Positions 4,033 through 7,635 of a stretch of DNA of 7,635 bases are shown in pieces; within the stretch, counting starts at the first letter, position 1, and each line of letters opens with the position of its first letter. Made by a program: the position numbers and the translations under genes. The stretch spans positions 216 through 7,850 of the forward strand of contig DKYS01000037.1 in NCBI GenBank assembly GCA_002493395.1, written 5' to 3'. The notes under the pieces were generated by a model that had not been told where the DNA came from, did no database searches, and was given only the letters and a program-made list of their open reading frames with translations. Origin of the DNA: Turicibacter sp. UBA7094 (GTDB taxonomy: Bacteria; Bacillota_I; Bacilli_A; MOL361; Turicibacteraceae).

Positions 4033-5672
4033 CAGCTAAGAAAGTTTATCAACAACCAGATATAAAAAAACTCGTTGAAAAAGTAAAGATGTTAAGTCCG
4101 TTTGAATTAAAAGATGAATTTATTAAAATGGCGAAAAAATCAAGGGAATTAGGAGCTCATAAAATTTTAAATGCTGGTCGTGGAAATCCAAACTGGACGG
4201 CAGCAACACCAAGACAAGCCTTTTTTACCTTAGGACAATTTGCGGTGCTTGAATCTCAATTAACATGGTGTGAAGGAGATTTAGCAGGGATGCCACAAAA
4301 AGAAGGGTCATATGAACGTTTTTTAGCGTACCTTGCTAAACATAACGATGAGTATGGGATGGATTTATTAAAACAAGTGGTTGAGTATGGTATTGAGGTT
4401 CACAACTTTGACCCGGATGAATGGGTATTTGAATTAGTCGATGGAATTATTGGGGATAATTATCCGGTGCCTGATCGAATGCTTGTGAAAACGGAACGTG
4501 TCGTTAAAGATTATTTAATAAAAGAAATGGGAGGAGACCCAAAAACGTCAACTCATGACCTATTTGCTGTTGAAGGGGGAACAGCGGCGATGTGTTACAT
4601 TATTGATTCGCTGAAGGCAAATTATTTATTAAAGCCGAAAGATAAAATCGCCCTATTTGTTCCAATTTTTACTCCTTATCTTGAAATTGCAACGTTACCA
4701 TGTAATGAGTTCGAAACGGTATTTATTCACGCCTCAGCGGTGAATGAAGAAGGTGTGCCGACTTGGCAATATCCGAAAGAAGAGTTAGATAAATTAAAAG
4801 ATACAAGTATTAAATTAGCGTTTGTCGTGAATCCAAGTAATCCTCCAGCGGTGGCGATGGATGATGAGACACTGGCCTATTTAAAAGAAATTGTGACTGA
4901 GCATCATCAAAAGCTAATGATTGTGACTGATGACGTTTATGGAACATTTTGCGATGGATTTAAGTCATTAATGGTGACGATGCCGTATCATACGTTAGGT
5001 GTTTATTCTTATTCCAAATATTTTGGGGTCACGGGATGGCGCCTCGGTCTAATTGCGTTAGCAAAAGACAATGTTTATAATGAATTAATTCAAGCGTTAG
5101 ATAAAGAAGAACAGGCGAAATTAATTGAACGCTATGAAGCTTTGACAACAAAGCCAACGTCTTTAACTTTTATTGATCGTTTAGTGGCAGATAGTCGTCA
5201 AGTGGCTCTAAACCATACTTCAGGATTATCAACACCACAGCAAGTTCAAATGGCTATTTTTTCAGTCTTTGCTCTTTTAGATGAGAAAAATCGTTATAAG
5301 GAGCAAACAAAGGCCATTTGTCGTCGTCGAGAAGAACTGATTTATCAGGAGTTAAAAGGTTATCCTTATTTAGAAAATGAATTAAATACGGCGTATTATA
5401 ACAAGTATGATTTACTCGTTTGGGCAAAATTAAAGTACGGAGAATCGTTTGCGACGTATTTACAAAATGAAAGAAGTGCCCTTGAATTTTTGTTTGATTT
5501 ATCACGTCGTTACGGAATTGTTTTATTAAATGGAAGTGGCTTTGAAGGACCGGCTTGGTCGATTCGGGTATCCCTTGCGAATTTAAATGACGTCGATTAC
5601 ATTAAAATTGGGAAAGCCATTAATGAGTTGTTTGAAGAATACGCAAACGATTGGAAAAATGGTCAACAATAA
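4029..5672 (+). CDS. aspD: Aspartate 4-decarboxylase (bifunctional aspartate aminotransferase)
   Basis: The 547-aa, PLP-dependent fold-type I enzyme converts L-aspartate to L-alanine and CO2 (EC 4.1.1.12), with side transaminase activity, and forms large cytoplasmic oligomers in characterised relatives. The sequence follows the known AspD proteins closely: LSPFELKDE (22-30), NAGRGNPN (48-55), the early Trp/Arg-rich region, VDGIIGDNYPVP (137-148), AVEGGTAAM (180-188), NPSNPP (268-273), TDDVYGTF (300-307), SYSKYFGVTGWRLG (327-340) with PLP-binding Lys330, RLVADSR followed by LNHTSGLSTPQQVQM and, at the end, RVSLANLND. Length matches the family (about 530-550 aa). The ATG at 4029 is chosen because the conserved region starts 22 residues later and AGAGGGG lies 11 nt upstream. 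In several lactic acid bacteria and proteobacteria aspD neighbours aspT, an aspartate-alanine antiporter that makes a proton-motive cycle; here terminators flank aspD and no transporter is in the window. Confidence 0.96.
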   Translation: MTAKKVYQQPDIKKLVEKVKMLSPFELKDEFIKMAKKSRELGAHKILNAGRGNPNWTAATPRQAFFTLGQFAVLESQLTWCEGDLAGMPQKEGSYERFLAYLAKHNDEYGMDLLKQVVEYGIEVHNFDPDEWVFELVDGIIGDNYPVPDRMLVKTERVVKDYLIKEMGGDPKTSTHDLFAVEGGTAAMCYIIDSLKANYLLKPKDKIALFVPIFTPYLEIATLPCNEFETVFIHASAVNEEGVPTWQYPKEELDKLKDTSIKLAFVVNPSNPPAVAMDDETLAYLKEIVTEHHQKLMIVTDDVYGTFCDGFKSLMVTMPYHTLGVYSYSKYFGVTGWRLGLIALAKDNVYNELIQALDKEEQAKLIERYEALTTKPTSLTFIDRLVADSRQVALNHTSGLSTPQQVQMAIFSVFALLDEKNRYKEQTKAICRRREELIYQELKGYPYLENELNTAYYNKYDLLVWAKLKYGESFATYLQNERSALEFLFDLSRRYGIVLLNGSGFEGPAWSIRVSLANLNDVDYIKIGKAINELFEEYANDWKNGQQ

Positions 5673-5687
5673 GCCCATGAAAGAGGA

Positions 5688-5726
5688 AAAACTCTCCATT
5701 TACTTGAAAATGTGAGAGTTTTCTTT
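5688..5726 (+). terminator. Intrinsic terminator after aspD
   Basis: AAAACTCTCCATTT (5688-5701) pairs with AAATG, a one-base bulge (T5713) and GAGAGTTTT (5708-5722), giving 14 pairs around a 6-nt loop, followed by CTTT. The tail is short on T, so termination may be incomplete. Confidence 0.8.
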
Positions 5727-5736
5727 GTATTCGGTA

Positions 5737-5742
5737 TATAAT
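5737..5742 (+). promoter_or_regulatory. -10 box of the ybaK operon
   Basis: A consensus TATAAT lies 24 nt before the ybaK start, directly behind the aspD terminator. No -35 hexamer is visible. The flanking CGGTATATAATA is similar to the box before the 80-aa gene (CGGTATAATA at 2434-2443). Transcription would begin close to the ribosome binding site, near 5749. Confidence 0.45.
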
Positions 5743-5754
5743 AGAAGAAAGATT

Positions 5755-5760
5755 GGAGGA
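5755..5760 (+). promoter_or_regulatory. Ribosome binding site that fixes the ybaK start
   Basis: GGAGGA is six nt before ATG 5767. The open frame extends upstream to a TTG at 5725, but that codon lies in the aspD terminator tail and ahead of the predicted promoter, so ATG 5767 is the start. Confidence 0.85.
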
Positions 5761-5766
5761 AATACG

Positions 5767-6249
5767 ATGTCAAAGGTGAAAACAAATGCAATGAGATTAC
5801 TTGATCGACAGAAGATGGCTTATGAGGTGTTGACGTATGAGGTTAAAGATGGAGCGATTGACGGGGTGTCGGTGGCTACTAAAATTAATCGACCAGTGGA
5901 GGAAGTTTTTAAAACGTTGGTCACAAGGGGAGCGAGTAAAGAAATTTATGTTTTTGTGATTCCAGTCTCCAAAGAGCTTGATTTAAAAAAAGCGGCTAAA
6001 AGTGTGAAGGAGAAAAAGATTGAATTAATCGCCGTGAACGAAATCAATAAATTGACGGGATACATTCGTGGAGGATGCTCACCGATCGGAATGAAAAAAC
6101 GTTATCAGACAGTCATTGATCAAAGTGCGAAGGAACGTCCGACGTTTATTGTAAGTGGTGGAAAAATCGGGCTTCAATTAGAACTGAATCCTAAAGATTT
6201 GAGCCAATTATTAGATGTCTGCTTCCTTGATGTGACGTTAGAGGATTAA
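5767..6249 (+). CDS. ybaK: Cys-tRNA(Pro)/Cys-tRNA(Cys) deacylase, YbaK/EbsC type
   Basis: The 160-aa cytoplasmic protein hydrolyses Cys wrongly attached to tRNA(Pro) by prolyl-tRNA synthetase, a trans-editing activity. It has the YbaK landmarks: the N-terminal TNAMRLLDRQ segment, VFKTLV with Lys49 in the place of the essential family Lys, IPVSKELDLKKAAKSV (65-80), the glycine-rich GGCSPIGMKK (102-111) and VSGGKIGLQLEL (129-140). Length equals the family norm, and no part is missing. The start is ATG 5767 with GGAGGA upstream. It is the first gene of a two-gene operon: the DUF1294 gene starts 3 nt after its stop, and that gene's ribosome binding site lies in the last ybaK codons. The B. subtilis symbol for this family differs, so ybaK is used as the family name. 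Confidence 0.95.
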   Translation: MSKVKTNAMRLLDRQKMAYEVLTYEVKDGAIDGVSVATKINRPVEEVFKTLVTRGASKEIYVFVIPVSKELDLKKAAKSVKEKKIELIAVNEINKLTGYIRGGCSPIGMKKRYQTVIDQSAKERPTFIVSGGKIGLQLELNPKDLSQLLDVCFLDVTLED

Positions 6250-6252
6250 CAG

Positions 6253-6522
6253 ATGGGGTGGGTTCTCTTATTAGCAAGTAATCTTTTAGGTTATGGATTA
6301 ATGGCCATCGATAAGAAACGCGCACGCCGTGGGGAATGGAGAATTAGTGAGCGGTCTTTATTTTTATGTGCGACTTGTTTTGGAAGTTTTGGTGTCTATG
6401 CGGGGATGCACATGTTTCGTCATAAGACAAAGCACCGGTCTTTTCAAATAGGAATTCCTTTTTTGATGACGATTCAAGTCTGGATGATTTTAAAACTTTA
6501 TACAAAGGCTCTACTCGGATAA
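6253..6522 (+). CDS. DUF1294 small membrane protein
   Basis: The 89-aa protein matches the DUF1294 family (YsdA-like), small membrane proteins of unknown function. The signature is clear: IDKKRARRGEWRISE (19-33), a glycine-rich second helix (FGSFGVYAGM) and RHKTKHRSFQIGIP (56-69). Three membrane segments are expected, roughly residues 2-18, 35-54 and 66-85. The start is ATG 6253, with AGAGGA (6240-6245) inside the end of ybaK seven nt before it, so translation follows on from ybaK. The link to a tRNA-editing protein is positional only and gives no known shared function. No strong terminator follows; a weak ATAA-TTAT stem before a run of six T (6530-6535) might act as one. Confidence 0.92.
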   Translation: MGWVLLLASNLLGYGLMAIDKKRARRGEWRISERSLFLCATCFGSFGVYAGMHMFRHKTKHRSFQIGIPFLMTIQVWMILKLYTKALLG

Positions 6523-6567
6523 CTGATTATTTTTTCTATTCGGGGTCATGCCATTTTTCTCTTTGCA

Positions 6568-6573
6568 TATAAT
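6568..6573 (+). promoter_or_regulatory. -10 box of the 119-aa gene
   Basis: A consensus TATAAT lies 31 nt before the ATG at 6605, in a T-rich context (ATTTTTCTCTTTGCATATAAT) without a recognisable -35 hexamer. It argues for transcription separate from the DUF1294 gene, though read-through is possible. Confidence 0.45.
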
Positions 6574-6604
6574 AAGGTAAGGTGCAAGAAGGGATGTGAG
6601 GGGG

Positions 6605-6964
6605 ATGGTGAAGGATCTAGAGAAAATTCGTCATCAACGTCGAGGGTTTGTTCGTGTGAAGTTATTAATTGAGTATTTAGATCAACTGGCCGAACTGAAA
6701 CGACTTGAACTTGGAACGTATGAGGCAAGCGATGGGGCGTTAGTGAATTATGTCGTGGTTGCGAAAGGTTGGAACCAGCTCGGGTCGTATATTCAATTGT
6801 TATATGTTCCTCGTTCATACGGTAAGCGATATCGTTTTTTACTCGGTGAAGTGGATGCGAACATTGATGAATACGAGCAGTTTGACTGTGTCCTTTCGGA
6901 GGCGATTCCAATGACGGAAACGTTGATTGATTATATTGTGGATAAAAGTCAACATTTATCATAA
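6605..6964 (+). CDS. Unrecognised protein, 119 aa
   Basis: I recognise no family. The protein is soluble and charged with no signal peptide or membrane segment. Residues 1-36 are basic and probably helical (KIRHQRRGFVRVKLLIEYLDQ). The middle (45-83) looks like alternating beta strands (LVNYVVVAKGW, SYIQLLYVPR, KRYRFLLGEV), then an acidic region and a final helix (ETLIDYIVDK). This suggests a small alpha/beta domain. The start is uncertain: ATG 6605 is preferred, with AAGGG (6589-6593) 11 nt upstream, while AGGGGG (6599-6604) directly abuts it. GTG 6596 or GTG 6608 are alternatives changing the length by three residues or one. The opposite strand is also open for 145 codons, but the -10 box, ribosome binding site and terminator all favour this strand. 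Confidence 0.75.
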   Translation: MVKDLEKIRHQRRGFVRVKLLIEYLDQLAELKRLELGTYEASDGALVNYVVVAKGWNQLGSYIQLLYVPRSYGKRYRFLLGEVDANIDEYEQFDCVLSEAIPMTETLIDYIVDKSQHLS

Positions 6965-6974
6965 GGAAACGACT

Positions 6975-7002
6975 AAAAGGCATCTTTTAAAAGATGCTTT
7001 TT
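6975..7002 (+). terminator. Intrinsic terminator after the 119-aa gene
   Basis: AAAAGGCATC (6975-6984) pairs with GATGCTTTTT (6993-7002) with one G-U pair, around the self-complementary TTTTAAAA. Outside it, AACGA (6968-6972) can pair with TCGTT (7005-7009), lengthening the stem. The T run is short. Confidence 0.85.
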
Positions 7003-7042
7003 AATCGTTAGCCGAGTGACAGTAAAAAATAGATACAGGAAT

Positions 7043-7047
7043 GAGGA
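7043..7047 (+). promoter_or_regulatory. Ribosome binding site that fixes the DUF3784 gene start
   Basis: GAGGA is seven nt before ATG 7055. An in-frame GTG at 7016 would add 13 hydrophilic residues (TVKNRYRNEEEK) before the first membrane helix and has no ribosome binding site, so ATG 7055 is chosen. Confidence 0.75.
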
Positions 7048-7054
7048 AGAAAAG

Positions 7055-7420
7055 ATGAATGTCGATGGCGTTGGTTTTTATAGTTGTTTGTTTTTAGCGG
7101 TTTTCTTTATTGGGCTCGCTCTTCTTCTGGCTCTCCTCGGGGAAAAAGGCGCGAGGTTGATTAGTGGATTTAATACGTTGCCAAAAGCTAAGCAGGCTTT
7201 GTACGATCAACAGAAGTTAGTGCGCGATCAGTGTCGTCTCTTAGTGATTTGGGCCATCGTTTTAGGTGGAGGCGCTCTTTTATCGTTCTTTATTTCCCAA
7301 TTTTTCGGGGTGGCGGCCCTTATTCTTTGGTTGTTTTTATCCTTGAAAGAAATTCATTGGGATGCGAATACAGCGTTTGAAAAATATAAAAAATCACCCG
7401 AAGATCGCAAGAACGGATAG
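7055..7420 (+). CDS. DUF3784-like membrane protein, 121 aa
   Basis: The protein resembles DUF3784 family members, small Bacillota membrane proteins of unknown function. The family hallmark follows the first helix: GARLISGFNTLPKAKQALYDQQKL (32-55 region), matching the usual AGYNTM-KEEK-KYDEKKL pattern. Membrane segments are about residues 9-28, 61-80 and 82-99. The charged tail (WDANTAFEKYKKSPEDRK) should be cytoplasmic. Length is typical or slightly long for the family. No clear promoter was found between the previous terminator (ending 7002) and the start, so it may be transcribed by read-through or from a weak promoter. A perfect bidirectional terminator begins one base after the stop. Confidence 0.82.
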   Translation: MNVDGVGFYSCLFLAVFFIGLALLLALLGEKGARLISGFNTLPKAKQALYDQQKLVRDQCRLLVIWAIVLGGGALLSFFISQFFGVAALILWLFLSLKEIHWDANTAFEKYKKSPEDRKNG

Positions 7421-7456
7421 AAAAAAATAAAAGTGGAGGGCCACTTTTATTTTTTT
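7421..7456. terminator. Bidirectional intrinsic terminator between convergent genes
   Basis: A perfect 16-bp inverted repeat (arms 7421-7436 and 7441-7456; core TAAAAGTGG) with tetraloop AGGG has seven A on the left and seven T on the right. It therefore ends transcription of the DUF3784 gene on the plus strand and of the Rpn-type gene on the minus strand. Confidence 0.95.
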
Positions 7457-7472
7457 GTCTCTGTTGTTACAT

Positions 7473-7635
7473 CTAAATTTCTGCCCTCATAGCTTCCACT
7501 TCTTCTAAAGATAATCCAGTTGTTTCTACGATAAAGTCATTATCTAAACCTTTTTGAATTAAATTTTTAGCAATTTCAATTTTCTCTTTTTTCGCCCCTT
7601 GTTCTAATCCCTGTTCTAATCCTTGTTCTAGTCCC
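7473..7635 (-). CDS. Rpn-family (PD-(D/E)XK) nuclease, C-terminal end (partial)
   Basis: Only the last 53 codons and the stop (TAG at 7475-7473) lie in the window. The visible tail has three GLEQ repeats, then GAKKEKIEIAKNLIQKGL, then DNDFIVETTGLSLEEVEAMR. This layout, short Gly-Glu repeats followed by a helix and a TGLS-EEV--L-type ending, is characteristic of Rpn/YhgA-like recombination-promoting nucleases of the PD-(D/E)XK_2 family, often annotated as transposase relatives. The nuclease domain itself lies outside, so activity cannot be judged. In characterised Rpn proteins the C-terminal part is also made separately from an internal start and inhibits the full-length nuclease; no internal start with a ribosome binding site is visible in the part seen here. 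Rpn genes are often repeated in a genome and linked to phage defence. Confidence 0.85.
   Translation of the reverse strand, partial: GLEQGLEQGLEQGAKKEKIEIAKNLIQKGLDNDFIVETTGLSLEEVEAMRAEI
7599..7634 (-). repeat. Three tandem 12-bp repeats encoding GLEQ
   Basis: Units 7599-7610, 7611-7622 and 7623-7634 are near-identical (plus strand TTGTTCTAATCC with one or two changes). Each encodes Gly-Leu-Glu-Gln in the Rpn-type gene. The array may continue past the window edge. Because the unit is a multiple of three, copy-number change would keep the frame. Confidence 0.9.

Noticed and set aside
5725..5766. Upstream TTG start for the ybaK gene, adding 14 residues
   Set aside because: The extension lies in the aspD terminator tail and over the -10 box, and has no ribosome binding site; family length matches the ATG at 5767.
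6518..6536. Terminator after the DUF1294 gene
   Set aside because: Only an ATAA/TTAT stem of four pairs precedes the six T; too weak to list as a feature.
6546..6983. Minus-strand 145-aa open frame opposite the 119-aa gene
   Set aside because: His/Ser/Pro-rich product without family features, running through the plus-strand terminator and -10 box.
7016..7054. GTG start for the DUF3784 gene
   Set aside because: No ribosome binding site precedes it, while ATG 7055 has GAGGA at seven nt and places the first helix near the N terminus as in the family.

Overview
The window reads as AT-rich chromosomal DNA of a Gram-positive Bacillota. Supporting signs are strong purine-rich Shine-Dalgarno sites (AGGGGG, GGAGGA), compact extended -10 promoters, many intrinsic terminators, a CcpA/LacI-type operator and a lipobox lipoprotein. 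The gene mix (aspartate 4-decarboxylase, GH13 alpha-glucosidase, an Rpn-type nuclease tail) would suit a gut member of the Erysipelotrichia/Turicibacter group, but that placement is a guess from memory of protein families. No rRNA, tRNA, IS element or CRISPR array was seen.

Layout. Positions 1-317 (minus) hold the N-terminal part of a lipoprotein with its own promoter at 367-395. An intergenic stretch (318-658) follows, holding that promoter, a doubtful 38-aa ORF, a cre-like operator and candidate promoters for the next gene. Positions 659-2368 encode a GH13 alpha-glucosidase, closed by a strong terminator. Positions 2494-2736 encode an 80-aa three-helix membrane protein with its own terminator. 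Positions 2771-3061 are non-coding, with a hairpin and a possible decayed minus-strand reading frame. Positions 3062-3822 form a two-gene operon whose stop and start codons overlap: a 69-aa charged protein and a 183-aa MazF/PemK-like protein with an unusual internal insertion. Positions 4029-5672 encode aspartate 4-decarboxylase. Positions 5767-6522 form a second operon, a YbaK-type Cys-tRNA deacylase plus a DUF1294 membrane protein. Positions 6605-6964 encode an unrecognised 119-aa protein, and 7055-7420 a DUF3784 membrane protein. A perfect bidirectional hairpin at 7421-7456 separates the latter from the C-terminal end of an Rpn-family nuclease on the minus strand (7473-7635).

How the genes work together. 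Most are separate transcription units with their own terminators, so the window is a set of short operons and not one pathway. The glucosidase probably supplies glucose from malto- or isomalto-oligosaccharides under carbon catabolite control. AspD converts aspartate to alanine and CO2 while consuming a proton. YbaK protects translation by removing mischarged Cys from tRNA. The pair at 3062-3822 is the best candidate for something little described: a toxin-antitoxin-like module in which the toxin fold is recognisable, the putative partner belongs to no family I know, and the toxin carries roughly 40 extra residues next to its active site.
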